Shown here one piece after another: positions 1 through 9,379 of a stretch of DNA of 33,797 bases. The notes beneath the pieces were generated by a model, which saw nothing but the letters and a program-made list of their open reading frames with translations, did not search any database and was not told the origin of the DNA. A program made the position numbers and the translations under genes. Numbering within the stretch: position 1 is the stretch's first letter; the number at the start of each line of letters is the position of its first letter. This DNA is from Variovorax sp. CAN15. Lineage in GTDB: Bacteria; Pseudomonadota; Gammaproteobacteria; Burkholderiales; Burkholderiaceae_C. The DNA is taken from positions 189,613-223,409 of the forward strand of contig NZ_JASMRZ010000002.1 in NCBI RefSeq assembly GCF_030462475.1, written 5' to 3'.

Positions 1-26
1 TTGATGATTGATTGAACGTCGGGGTC

Positions 27-635
27 TTAGGCCGAGATGGCTGCGATGTCGGCAAGCGCCTCTGCGACGGCAGCCTTTTTGGCCTCGGGGCCCATGGCGA
101 TGCCTTCGGCTCGCACAACGGTCACGTCGGTGATTCCCAGGAACGCAAGCAAGCCGATGAGGTAGCTCTCCTGGTGTTCGAGACCCGCCGCCGGGCTTCC
201 GGCCGAATACACACCCCCTCGCGCTGAGGCGATGAATGCCTTCTTGCCCTTCAGCAGGCCCTCGGGGCCGGTGGCGGTATAGCGGAAGGTCTTGCCTGCG
301 ACTGCGATACGGTCGATCCAGGCCTTGAGTGGCGTCGGAATCGACAAGTTGTACATGGGCGCGCCGATGACGAGGATGTCCGACGCGAAGAGTTCGTCCA
401 TGTACGCGTTGCCCTTGACCAGATCCGCCGTGATGGTCGCGTCTTCGGTGGCTGCACCGTTGAAGGCGGCCATGTGGGCGCCGGAGAAGTGCAGCGCCGG
501 GTCGGCCGCCAGGTCGCGGGACACGACCTGGATGCCGGGGTGCAGGGCGCGGTGGCGCGCGACGAGTTCGGCTGAAAGTTGCCTGCTGACGGACGCGCCG
601 CCGAGCACACTGGAGTCGAGATGAAGGAGTTGCAT
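27..635 (-). CDS. azoR: FMN-dependent NADH-azoreductase
   Basis: Flavodoxin-fold quinone/azo reductase of 202 aa, the usual size for AzoR (about 200). Family members reduce azo compounds and quinones with NAD(P)H through a bound FMN and are cytosolic dimers. The N-terminus HLDSSVLGGASVSRQLS matches the FMN-phosphate loop. The central PMYNLSIPTPLKAWIDRI and the later ASARGGVYSAG segment are the other family FMN-contact motifs. The ATG at 633-635 is preceded on its own strand by a GAGG a few bases upstream. It is divergent from the LysR gene at 799, a common arrangement in which the regulator controls the reductase; that control is inference. Confidence 0.92.
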   Translation of the reverse strand: MQLLHLDSSVLGGASVSRQLSAELVARHRALHPGIQVVSRDLAADPALHFSGAHMAAFNGAATEDATITADLVKGNAYMDELFASDILVIGAPMYNLSIPTPLKAWIDRIAVAGKTFRYTATGPEGLLKGKKAFIASARGGVYSAGSPAAGLEHQESYLIGLLAFLGITDVTVVRAEGIAMGPEAKKAAVAEALADIAAISA

Positions 636-798
636 GAGAGCCTCGAAAGATTGATGAAGAAGTCCGACCTGTCCGCTTCGGCGTACAGGGCCTCGGGAAG
701 TCTTTTCCCGTGGCTTGAATGGTGGGGACGCGGCATCATTCTGAGAAGCCGGTATATTGAGATTTAATCCATCTGCCCTGGAGATGGAAGGAGTTCAA

Positions 799-1719
799 AT
801 GCTCGATGGCGTGTCCCTGGACCAGCTGCGAACCTTCATCGCGGCCGTGGATGAAGGCAGCTTCTCGGCGGCGGCCCGGCGGCTCAATCGCGTCCAGTCC
901 GCGGTGAGCGGGTGGGTCAGCAGCCTGGAGGGCCAAATCGGAGTCGTTCTGTTCGACAGGTCAGGCCGGTACCCCAAGCTGACACCCGAAGGCGTTCTCT
1001 TGCTCGCGGATGCACGCAACATCGTGTCCGGCGTCGACACGATGAAGGCCCGCGCAAGGTTGATGTCTGCCGGGTTGGAAGCGGAACTCTCTGTCGTGGT
1101 GGACGTCTTTTTTCCGACGGCGCTCGTCAGTGCGGCCGCGAAGGCGTTTGTGAGCCGATTTCCGCTCACTCCATTGAGGTTGTTCGTGGAAGGTCTGGGC
1201 GCGGGATACCAGCCGGTGCTGGACGGACGCTGCAGCCTGGGAATACTGGCGCCGCTGGCGGTCGAGTTTCCGTCGCTGAGCAGCGAGAGCATTGGTCAGG
1301 TGCCATTGGTCACCGTGGCCGCACCTGACCACCCGCTGGCGAGCTTCAAGCGACGAATTCCAAAGGCTGCCTTGGCCAAGCACGTCCAACTCGTTCTCAC
1401 TGACCGGTCGGAGTTGAGCGCGGGCCGGGACTTCGGGGTCAAGTCGGCTTCAACCTGGAGATTGGCAGACCTTTCCACAAAGCACGCATTTCTCAGGGAC
1501 GGCGTGGGCTGGGGCAACATGCCGATGCACATGGTGCAGGGCGACCTTGCGAGCGGCGCGCTGGTTTCACTCGATGTCGAGGACATGCTGCCTGCCGGCT
1601 TTTCACTGACGATGGCGGCGTTTCGTCGCGCCTCGGAGCCGCCCGGGCCCGCGGCCAGATGGTTAGTCGACGATCTAAAGGCGCGCTTTGCGCACGACGC
1701 AATGGAGTTAAAGACTTAG
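799..1719 (+). CDS. LysR-family transcriptional regulator
   Basis: 306-aa LysR-type regulator. Residues about 5-65 form the winged HTH (DQLRTFIAAVDEGSFSAAARRL, then an SAVSGWVSSLE recognition helix). About 90-300 is the periplasmic-binding-protein-like effector domain. I chose the ATG at 799 because AAGGAG at 788-793 lies 5 nt upstream and the HTH then starts at the normal distance. An in-frame start at 757 would add 14 residues with no family match. A TATATT at 753-758 could be its -10 box. It is divergent from the azoreductase gene, which is the likely target (inference). The 3' end is about 100 bp from an IS element, but the gene is intact. The effector is unknown. Confidence 0.88.
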   Translation: MLDGVSLDQLRTFIAAVDEGSFSAAARRLNRVQSAVSGWVSSLEGQIGVVLFDRSGRYPKLTPEGVLLLADARNIVSGVDTMKARARLMSAGLEAELSVVVDVFFPTALVSAAAKAFVSRFPLTPLRLFVEGLGAGYQPVLDGRCSLGILAPLAVEFPSLSSESIGQVPLVTVAAPDHPLASFKRRIPKAALAKHVQLVLTDRSELSAGRDFGVKSASTWRLADLSTKHAFLRDGVGWGNMPMHMVQGDLASGALVSLDVEDMLPAGFSLTMAAFRRASEPPGPAARWLVDDLKARFAHDAMELKT

Positions 1720-1824
1720 CCTGTTGAAACGCTTACGACGTGACTCGGTGGTGGTCCAGACTAGCGTCCGATCTCTCTGTAGAACGATCACGACGCAGAC
1801 TAAGGCCAGAGACCCCTTCCAGTC

Positions 1825-1840
1825 GAGGCTGTGTGAAAAC
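1825..1840 (+). repeat. Left terminal inverted repeat of the IS1182-family element
   Basis: GAGGCTGTGTGAAAAC. It pairs with the reverse complement of 3431-3446 with one mismatch. A GCATTGA follows directly here, and the same word recurs inside the right end 4 bases further in, so similarity extends beyond the 16 bp with a small offset. Confidence 0.88.
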
Positions 1841-1900
1841 GCATTGAATCCATGAATACCGTCGCCTAGATTGAGACAACGCCACGAACTGGGTTGCCAC

Positions 1901-3337
1901 ATGAAGCGATTCATCGAGCCAGGGGATCGAAGCCAGACCACGCTGCTGCCAGAGTGCCTTGACGACTACATCTCAGAAGAGAACCCCATTCGCGTAGTCG
2001 ATGTCTTTGTCGATGAACTCAAGCTCTATCAGCTCGGCTTTGAAGGCGCGGAGCCTGCGGCTACCGGGCGGCCGTCGTACCACCCCTCAGTGCTGTTGAA
2101 GATCTACATCTACGGCTATTTGAACCAAGTGCAATCCAGTCGACGCCTGGAGCGTGAGGCACAGCGCAATGTGGAGTTGATGTGGCTGACCGGGCGCCTG
2201 GCCCCCGATTTCAAGACCATCGCGGACTTCCGCAGAGATCATGGTGACGCCATTCGGCTGGTGTGCCGAGAGTTCGTTCTTTTGTGCCGCCGGCTCAAGC
2301 TATTTGCCGACGGCGTCATCGCCGTGGACGGAAGCAAGTTCAAGGGCGTCAACAACCGCGACAAGAACTTCAACGAGCACAAGCTCCAGGTGCGGATGCA
2401 GCAGCTCGAGCAGAGCATCGGCCGATACCTTGCCGAACTTGATCGAGCTGACCGAGATCCAGCGATGGTTCTCCCCGAGCGTGTTGCGCGCCTCCAGGAA
2501 AAGGTAGCCAAGATCAAAGGAAAGATGCGTGAAATCTCTGCCATCGAGCGGCAGCTTCAGTCCACGCAAGAGCGACAGATCTCGCTGACCGATCCGGATG
2601 CCCGCTCGATGGCGACCAGCCGACTTGGCTCAGCAGTCGTAGGCTACAACGTCCAAGCCGCGGTCGATGCAAAACACCACATGATCGTCGCCCATGAGGT
2701 GACCAACGCAGTAACCGATCGAGGCCAACTGGCCGCCATCTCCAAGGCGGCTCAAGAGGCCATCGAACACTCCAAACCAATCGTGCTGGCGGATCGAGGC
2801 TACTTCGAAGGCTACGCGATTCTGGAGTGCGAACGTGCGGGCATTGCGACACTTGTCCCGAAGCCTTTGACGTCCAACAGCAAGTTCGAGGGCAGATTCG
2901 ACAAGCGAGACTTCGTCTATGACAAGCGACGGGATGTGTACCGGTGTCCGGCGGGCGAGATCGCAATCTACCGCTTCACCGCCATTGAAGACGGCAAGGC
3001 GTTGCGCAAGTACTGGACATCAAACTGTGGCGGCTGTCACTTGAAGCCGCAGTGCACCCCGGCGCCAGCCAGGCGCATCAGTCGATGGGAGTACGAGGAG
3101 GTCCTGGAAAAGGTCCAGGCACGTCTAGATGCTGCGCCCGAGGCCTCAAAGTTCAGGCAACGAACGATCGAACACGTGTTCGGCACCCTGAAAGCGTGGA
3201 TGGGGGCCACGCACTTCCTGACGAAGACCTTGCCGAACGTGAAAACCGAGATGAATCTGCAGGTTCTGGCCTACAACCTCAAGCGAGCAATCAAGATCCT
3301 CGGCGCAAGCACCCTGATTGCAGAGATGAAGTCGTAG
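1901..3337 (+). CDS. IS1182-family transposase
   Basis: 478-aa DDE transposase, full length for the family. The N-terminal region (about 1-130) has the family opening MKRFIEPGDRSQ, the GRPSYHPSVLLKIYIYGYL segment and the LTGRLAPDFKTIADFRRDH block. Likely catalytic residues are D143 (AVDGSKFKGV), D298 (VLADRGYF) and E424 (TIEHVFGTLKAWMG). Between them is a cysteine-rich stretch (CPAGE ... CGGCHLKPQC). The ATG at 1901 places the family N-terminus at residue 1; an in-frame start 10 codons upstream has no family support. No frameshift or internal stop is seen, so the element may be active. Confidence 0.93.
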   Translation: MKRFIEPGDRSQTTLLPECLDDYISEENPIRVVDVFVDELKLYQLGFEGAEPAATGRPSYHPSVLLKIYIYGYLNQVQSSRRLEREAQRNVELMWLTGRLAPDFKTIADFRRDHGDAIRLVCREFVLLCRRLKLFADGVIAVDGSKFKGVNNRDKNFNEHKLQVRMQQLEQSIGRYLAELDRADRDPAMVLPERVARLQEKVAKIKGKMREISAIERQLQSTQERQISLTDPDARSMATSRLGSAVVGYNVQAAVDAKHHMIVAHEVTNAVTDRGQLAAISKAAQEAIEHSKPIVLADRGYFEGYAILECERAGIATLVPKPLTSNSKFEGRFDKRDFVYDKRRDVYRCPAGEIAIYRFTAIEDGKALRKYWTSNCGGCHLKPQCTPAPARRISRWEYEEVLEKVQARLDAAPEASKFRQRTIEHVFGTLKAWMGATHFLTKTLPNVKTEMNLQVLAYNLKRAIKILGASTLIAEMKS

Positions 3338-3430
3338 GAGCCGACTCGCGTCTTGTAGAGACGGCCGAGAGTTCCGGTAGGAACTGAGTCAGCCGGCCCA
3401 ACGGATCTTGCGCACCCCATCAATGCAGCT

Positions 3431-3446
3431 GTTTCCACACAGCCTC
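3431..3446 (-). repeat. Right terminal inverted repeat of the IS1182-family element
   Basis: Read on the minus strand it is GAGGCTGTGTGGAAAC, differing from the left end by a single A/G. It is followed outside the element by AGTC at 3447-3450, matching the AGTC before the left end. Confidence 0.88.
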
Positions 3447-3542
3447 AGTCTAGAGCGGTCGCAGTGGGTGGACGCACTGACCGATGATGGCATTCCTTGG
3501 CACGGATACCCACGCCATCAACGCCCGCCCTGCTGACGAGCT

Positions 3543-3582
3543 TGTCTCAGACATTAATGCGCTGTCTCGGACATTAATGGCA
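3543..3582. repeat. Two tandem 20-bp units, TGTCTC(A/G)GACATTAATG core
   Basis: Two units of period 20 (3543-3562 and 3563-3582) share the 17-bp core TGTCTCRGACATTAATG with one difference. Each core contains a dyad TGTCT-N-(A/G)GACA and the perfect 8-bp palindrome CATTAATG. The surrounding interval 3447-3612, between the IS and the end of glmS, holds no gene. Repeated terminal units that start with TG occur at the ends of IS21-family elements, so a decayed IS end is one reading. A tandem protein-binding site is another. I cannot decide between them from sequence alone. Confidence 0.6.
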
Positions 3583-3612
3583 AAGAACAAACCGCCAGCC
3601 TGAAGCCACCGA

Positions 3613-5493
<1,881 letters not shown>

Positions 5494-5623
5494 GGTGAGC
5501 TGCCTTTGAATGAGGAAGAAGGGAGGGAAGTGCCCAGATGGTAGGAAGGCATGAAAGAAATATGCATTCGAAATTCACATAATTTCGGACTTTTATTTCT
5601 CTGATTCTTTCGTTTAGACTTTT

Positions 5624-5650
5624 ATTCCATAATTTCCACAAATATGGAAT
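5624..5650. promoter_or_regulatory. Inverted repeat over the lrp start codon, probable autoregulatory operator
   Basis: ATTCCATA (5624-5631) and TATGGAAT (5643-5650) form a perfect 8-bp inverted repeat with an 11-bp spacer. The right arm contains the ATG of the Lrp/AsnC gene (5644). The AT-rich interval 5560-5640 is the only such patch near here. CATAAT at 5628-5633 could be the -10 box, which would put the transcript start within a few bases of the ATG and give a nearly leaderless mRNA; no Shine-Dalgarno is visible. Lrp-family proteins usually repress their own genes, so this is a good operator candidate. It is 130 bp from the divergent glmS start. Confidence 0.55.
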
Positions 5651-6135
5651 CAATATCCCTCGATTCAACCGACCTGCGCCTGCTCGATGCCCTTCAGCGT
5701 GACGCCTCGCAGACCAACCAGCGCCTTGCCTCCGACGTGGGCATCTCCCCGCCCACCTGCCTGCGCCGCGTGCAGCGGCTGCGCGAGGTCGGCCTGATCG
5801 AGCGCCAGGTCGCGCTGCTGTCGCCCGACAGGCTCGCCACGGTGCTGGGCCACGGCCTGCAGGCGGTGATCGAGATCTCGCTCGACCGGCAGGACGCCGC
5901 CTCGCTCGACGCCTTCGAGACGCGGGTGATCGCCGACGACGCGGTTCAGCAGTGCTGGCGCGTGTCGCCCGGTCCGGACTTCATTTTGGTGGTGGCGGCG
6001 CGCGACACGCAGGACTACGGCGCCCTCACGCAGCGCCTGTTCACGGCCGATGCGAACGTGCGCAACGTCAAGGCTTTCTTCAGCCTGAAGCGCGCGAAGT
6101 TCGAGCCCAGGGTGCCTCTGGCACCCAAGGCATGA
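5644..6135 (+). CDS. Lrp/AsnC-family transcriptional regulator
   Basis: 163 aa, typical for the family. Residues about 6-65 are the AsnC-type HTH (LDSTDLRLLDALQRDASQTN, then SPPTCLRRVQRLREVGLI as recognition helix and wing). About 70-150 is the RAM ligand-binding/oligomerisation domain (VIEISLDRQD; CWRVSPGPDFILVVAARD). The start at 5644 leaves the standard short leader before the LDxxD motif. No Shine-Dalgarno precedes it. It lies on the opposite strand between glmS and glmU: divergent from glmS and convergent with glmU, with only 9 bp between stops. Control of glmS or an amino-acid gene is possible but not shown. Confidence 0.9.
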   Translation: MESISLDSTDLRLLDALQRDASQTNQRLASDVGISPPTCLRRVQRLREVGLIERQVALLSPDRLATVLGHGLQAVIEISLDRQDAASLDAFETRVIADDAVQQCWRVSPGPDFILVVAARDTQDYGALTQRLFTADANVRNVKAFFSLKRAKFEPRVPLAPKA

Positions 6136-6144
6136 AGAAGACCC

Positions 6145-7599
6145 TCAGGCCTTCGGCTTCTTTTGAGGCCGCTTCCAGTTCGGGAAGCTCACCGCCTTGC
6201 TGCGCGCCACGGTGAGCGCGCCCGGCTCGGTCGACTTGTTGATGGTCGAGCCGCCGCCGATGGTGCCGCCCGCGCCGATGGTGATGGGCGCCACCAGCAC
6301 GCAGTTGCTGCCCACGTGCACGTCGTCGCCGATCACGGTGCGGTGCTTGTTGGCGCCGTCGTAGTTGGCGGTGATGCTGCCCGCGCCGTAGTTCACGCGC
6401 TCGCCCACGGTGGCGTCGCCCAGGTAGGCCAGGTGGTTGGCCTTGGCGCCGGCGGCCAGCGTGGAGTTCTTCACTTCCACGAAGTTGCCGATGTGCACCT
6501 CGGCGCCCAGTTGCGCGCCGGGGCGCAGCCTGGCGAAGGGGCCGATGAGCGAGCCCGCGCCGACGGTGACGCCGGCCTTCTCGCCCTCGATGTGGGTGAA
6601 GGGATGGATCACCGCGCCGGCCTCGATGCGCGCATTGGCGATCACGCAGTTCGCGCCGATGCGCACGCCCTCGCCCAGCGACACCGCGCCCTCGAAGACG
6701 CAGTTGACGTCGATCTCCACGTCGCCCGCGCATTCGAGCGTGCCGCGCAGGTCGAAGCGCGCCGGGTCGGCCAGGCGCACGCCCTGCTCCATCAGCGCGT
6801 TCGCCTGGCGCAGCTGCCATGCGCGCTCCAGCGCCGCGAGCTGTGCCGGGCTGTTGATGCCGGCGACCTGCAGCGCGTCGGTGGTGATGTGCGCGACCAC
6901 GGGCACGCCGTCGGCGGCCGCGAGCTTCACCACGTCGGTCAGGTAGTACTCGCCCTGGGCATTGTTGTTGTCCAGCCGGGCCAGCCACCCCTTGAGCAGG
7001 CGCGCGGGCACGGCCATCACGCCGCTGTAGATCTCGCGCACCGCGCGCTGGGCCTCGGTGGCGTCCTTGTGCTCGACCACGGCCTGCACTTCGCCCCGTA
7101 AGTCGCCCCGCACCTGGCCGCTGCCGGCCGAGCGGATGACCCGGCCGTAGCCCGAGGGGTCGTCGAACTCGATGGTCAGCAGCGCCAGCTTGCTGCCGGC
7201 GCTGGCGGCGACGAGGGCGCGCAGGGTTTCTTCGCCGATGAGAGGCACGTCGCCCGAGAGCACCACCACCGTGCCGTCGTCCGCCAGCAGCGGCGCGGCC
7301 TGCTGCACCGCGTGGCCGGTGCCCAGCTGCGGCTCCTGGCGCGCGAAGCGCAGGCTGGCGTTGCCGATGCCGCCGGCCATGGAGGCCTCGACCTGGTCCG
7401 CGCCATGGCCGGTGACGACCACCACGCCGCGTGCCCCGATGCGCGCGGCGGTGCCCGCCACATGCGCCAGCAGGGCGCGGCCGCCCAATCGGTGCAACAC
7501 TTTGGGCAGTCTGCTCTTCATGCGCGTGCCCTTGCCGGCGGCCATGATGACGACGTCGACCGGCCCTGGGTTGCTGTCTTGCTGCGGAGTCTGATTCAT
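6145..7599 (-). CDS. glmU: Bifunctional UDP-GlcNAc pyrophosphorylase / glucosamine-1-phosphate N-acetyltransferase
   Basis: Acetylates GlcN-1-P and then couples it to UTP, giving UDP-GlcNAc for peptidoglycan and LPS. 484 aa against 456 in E. coli. The N-terminal uridylyltransferase domain (about 12-250) carries the nucleotide loop IMAAGKGTRMKSRLPKVLH and the LSGDVPLI metal/substrate motif. The C-terminal left-handed beta-helix (about 270-470) shows hexapeptide repeats, the catalytic-His region ANHLAYLGD, and NYGAGSITANYDG. On its own strand a GGGAAG precedes the ATG by about 7 nt. Its start codon overlaps by two bases the start codon of the divergent lipoprotein gene. With glmS it completes two of the three Glm steps; glmM is not here. 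Confidence 0.96.
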   Translation of the reverse strand: MNQTPQQDSNPGPVDVVIMAAGKGTRMKSRLPKVLHRLGGRALLAHVAGTAARIGARGVVVVTGHGADQVEASMAGGIGNASLRFARQEPQLGTGHAVQQAAPLLADDGTVVVLSGDVPLIGEETLRALVAASAGSKLALLTIEFDDPSGYGRVIRSAGSGQVRGDLRGEVQAVVEHKDATEAQRAVREIYSGVMAVPARLLKGWLARLDNNNAQGEYYLTDVVKLAAADGVPVVAHITTDALQVAGINSPAQLAALERAWQLRQANALMEQGVRLADPARFDLRGTLECAGDVEIDVNCVFEGAVSLGEGVRIGANCVIANARIEAGAVIHPFTHIEGEKAGVTVGAGSLIGPFARLRPGAQLGAEVHIGNFVEVKNSTLAAGAKANHLAYLGDATVGERVNYGAGSITANYDGANKHRTVIGDDVHVGSNCVLVAPITIGAGGTIGGGSTINKSTEPGALTVARSKAVSFPNWKRPQKKPKA

Positions 7600-8494
7600 G
7601 CGTTTTTCTTCCCGGATTCGTTGCGCGCCTTGCGCGGCAGTGGCGCGAATTATCGGCGCGCTGCTGGTGGTGGCCGCCCTGGGCGCCTGCAGCGCGATCC
7701 AGCTGGCCTACAACAACCTGCCCACGGTGAGCTACTGGTGGCTCGACGGCTACCTGGACTTCGACGGCGCCCAGACCCCGAAAGTGCGCGACGAACTCGC
7801 CCAGCTGCTGGCCTGGCACCGGCAGAACGAGCTGCCGCGCCTGGCCTCGCTGCTGAAGGAGGCCCAGGCGATGGCGCCGGGCGAAATAACGCCTGAACAG
7901 GTCTGCACCATGGCCGACCGCATCCGCGAACGCCTGCTGGCCGTGACCGAGCGCGCCGAGCCCGCCGGCACCGAGCTGGCGCTGAGCCTGAGCGAGGCGC
8001 AGCTGCAGCAGCTGGAGCGCAAGTACGCCAGGAACAACGCCGAATACCGCAAGGACTGGCTCGACCGCACGCCCGCGCAGGTGCAGGAGAAGCGCTACGA
8101 CCAGTTCCTCGACCGCACCGAGGACTTCTATGGCCGGCTCACCGGCGAGCAGCGCGATCTGCTGAAGCAGCAGGTCGCGCAGTCGGTGTTCGACCCGAAG
8201 CTGGCCGATTCGGAGCGCCGCAAGCGCCAGCAGGAGGCACTCAAGCTGATGCGCGGCTTCATCGCCAGCAAGACCCCGCCCGCCGAGGCGCGCGCGGCGC
8301 TGCACGACTACATCCAGCGCGTCGCCGAGCCGCCGCCCGGCCCCTGGCGCGACCATCAGCAGGCCCTGCTGCAGGAAGGCTGCCGCAACACCGCGGCCAT
8401 GCACAACGGCACGAGCGCCAGCCAGCGCACGCAGGCGGTGCGCCGGCTGCAGGCCTATCAGGACGATCTGCGCGAGCTGGTGGCGGCGCGCTGA
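7598..8494 (+). CDS. DUF6279-type lipoprotein
   Basis: 298 aa with an N-terminal lipoprotein signal: a basic start, hydrophobic IIGALLVVAAL, then the lipobox LGAC with the acceptor Cys near residue 31. The mature part opens with SAIQLAYNNLP and WWLDGYLDFDG, which I recognise as the DUF6279 lipoprotein pattern. It then runs as a highly charged helical domain rich in Arg, Glu and Gln. GGAG at 7586-7589 lies 8 nt upstream of the ATG, inside the glmU coding region. A GTG 14 codons later would still leave a signal peptide, so the start is not certain. Function unknown; it is presumably anchored in the outer or inner membrane facing the periplasm. Confidence 0.8.
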   Translation: MRFSSRIRCAPCAAVARIIGALLVVAALGACSAIQLAYNNLPTVSYWWLDGYLDFDGAQTPKVRDELAQLLAWHRQNELPRLASLLKEAQAMAPGEITPEQVCTMADRIRERLLAVTERAEPAGTELALSLSEAQLQQLERKYARNNAEYRKDWLDRTPAQVQEKRYDQFLDRTEDFYGRLTGEQRDLLKQQVAQSVFDPKLADSERRKRQQEALKLMRGFIASKTPPAEARAALHDYIQRVAEPPPGPWRDHQQALLQEGCRNTAAMHNGTSASQRTQAVRRLQAYQDDLRELVAAR

Positions 8495-8515
8495 GGGCGA
8501 ACGGGGAACTCCGGG

Positions 8516-9289
8516 TCAGATCAGCGGCGTCGGCCGCATCGGGCGCTCGAAGTAGTCGCCCAGCGTCTCCAGCGCGTGCGGCTCCATGATGCGCAGCCAG
8601 CCGGAGTCGATGCGGTGCAGCCCCAGGCGCTGCAGCCGCCGCAGCGTCTTGTTGGTGTGCACCAGCGACAGCCCCAGCGCGTCGGCGACGTGCTGCTGGC
8701 TGAACGGAAACTCCACCCAGCCGTCGCGCACCATGCCCACGCGCTGCGCGCGGCGGTACAGGTGCATCAGCAGCATGGCAACGCGCTCGCTGGCATTGCG
8801 CCGGCCGGCGGTAACCAGGCTGTCATCGACCATCTTCTCCTCGCGAGCGGCCAGCCAGGTGATGTCGTAGCCCAGCTTGGGCCGGGCGTGGAACAGGTCC
8901 CAGAGCCGGTCGCGCGAGAAGGCGCACAGCGTGACCTCGGTGACCGCCTCGACGCCGTGAGTCTGGCCTTCGGCGAACTCGTCCTGAAGGCCTATGAAGT
9001 CGCCGGGCAGCAGAAAGCTCAATATCTGCCGCCGGCCGTCGCTCAGCGTCTTGTAGCGGAAGGCCCAGCCCGAATAGAGGGTGAAGAGCTGCGGGCTCGG
9101 CCGGTGTTCGTCGATGACCGAACCGCCGGCTTCGACGCGGCGGGTGCCGGTGCGGAAGGACTGGATCGTCCTGAGTTCGTCGGCCGTGGAGGGCAGGAAG
9201 GTATCGAGCAGCCTCAGTGAGCAGCGGAGGCAGGGATTCGCGCCCTGGGGGGGTATGGCGGCGGCGGCAGTGTAGTCCTCGAATTTCAC
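8516..9289 (-). CDS. Crp/Fnr-family transcriptional regulator
   Basis: 257 aa. The cyclic-nucleotide-binding-like beta-roll covers about 40-140 (YSGWAFRYKTLSDGRRQILSF, then LPGDFIGLQ). A dimerisation helix follows, then a winged HTH at about 180-240 (FSQQHVADALGLSLVHTNKTL). Numbered from the GTG start, cysteines lie at 20, 23 and 122, the numbers of three of the four FNR iron-sulfur ligands; the fourth position (29) is Asp. The recognition helix VHTNKTLRRL differs from the FNR E-SR pattern, so it should not read a canonical FNR box. The GTG start at 9287-9289 has no clear Shine-Dalgarno. The gene is divergent from the BLUF gene. Confidence 0.88.
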   Translation of the reverse strand: MKFEDYTAAAAIPPQGANPCLRCSLRLLDTFLPSTADELRTIQSFRTGTRRVEAGGSVIDEHRPSPQLFTLYSGWAFRYKTLSDGRRQILSFLLPGDFIGLQDEFAEGQTHGVEAVTEVTLCAFSRDRLWDLFHARPKLGYDITWLAAREEKMVDDSLVTAGRRNASERVAMLLMHLYRRAQRVGMVRDGWVEFPFSQQHVADALGLSLVHTNKTLRRLQRLGLHRIDSGWLRIMEPHALETLGDYFERPMRPTPLI

Positions 9290-9379
9290 GCTTCACTATA
9301 GACGCCCGGCCTGTGTCTTTTGACATCTCGTGGCGCTCTGGGCATGCCTAAACTGGGCAAGCCTTATCGACCTAGACGA

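Larger units (their letters stand above)
1825..3446 (+). mobile_element. IS1182-family insertion sequence, complete
   Basis: 1622-bp element bounded by 16-bp inverted repeats (1825-1840 and 3431-3446, 15 of 16 matching) that begin GAGGCTGTGTG. Just outside both ends is the same tetranucleotide AGTC (1821-1824 and 3447-3450), a direct target duplication, so both termini can be fixed to the base. It contains one intact transposase gene. Base composition is visibly less GC-rich than the flanking host genes, as expected for acquired DNA. Rejoining the flanks reveals no recognisable interrupted gene, so it landed between the LysR gene and the end of glmS. Confidence 0.9.

Noticed and set aside
1720..3612. 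A host gene interrupted by the IS element
   Set aside because: Joining 1820 to 3447 and reading all frames gives no recognisable protein; the insertion is intergenic.
5494..5643. glmS ribozyme or riboswitch upstream of glmS
   Set aside because: The interval is AT-rich with an inverted repeat but has no ribozyme core; the ribozyme is known from Firmicutes and relatives.
6080..8404. Minus-strand open frame of 774 codons across glmU and the lipoprotein gene
   Set aside because: It overlaps two well-supported genes in another frame and reads as Arg/Gly/Ala low complexity, a GC artefact.
9320..9354. TTGACA with TAAACT as a promoter for the BLUF gene
   Set aside because: The spacing is 23 bp, too long for a sigma70 promoter, and no better -10 is present at 17-18 bp.
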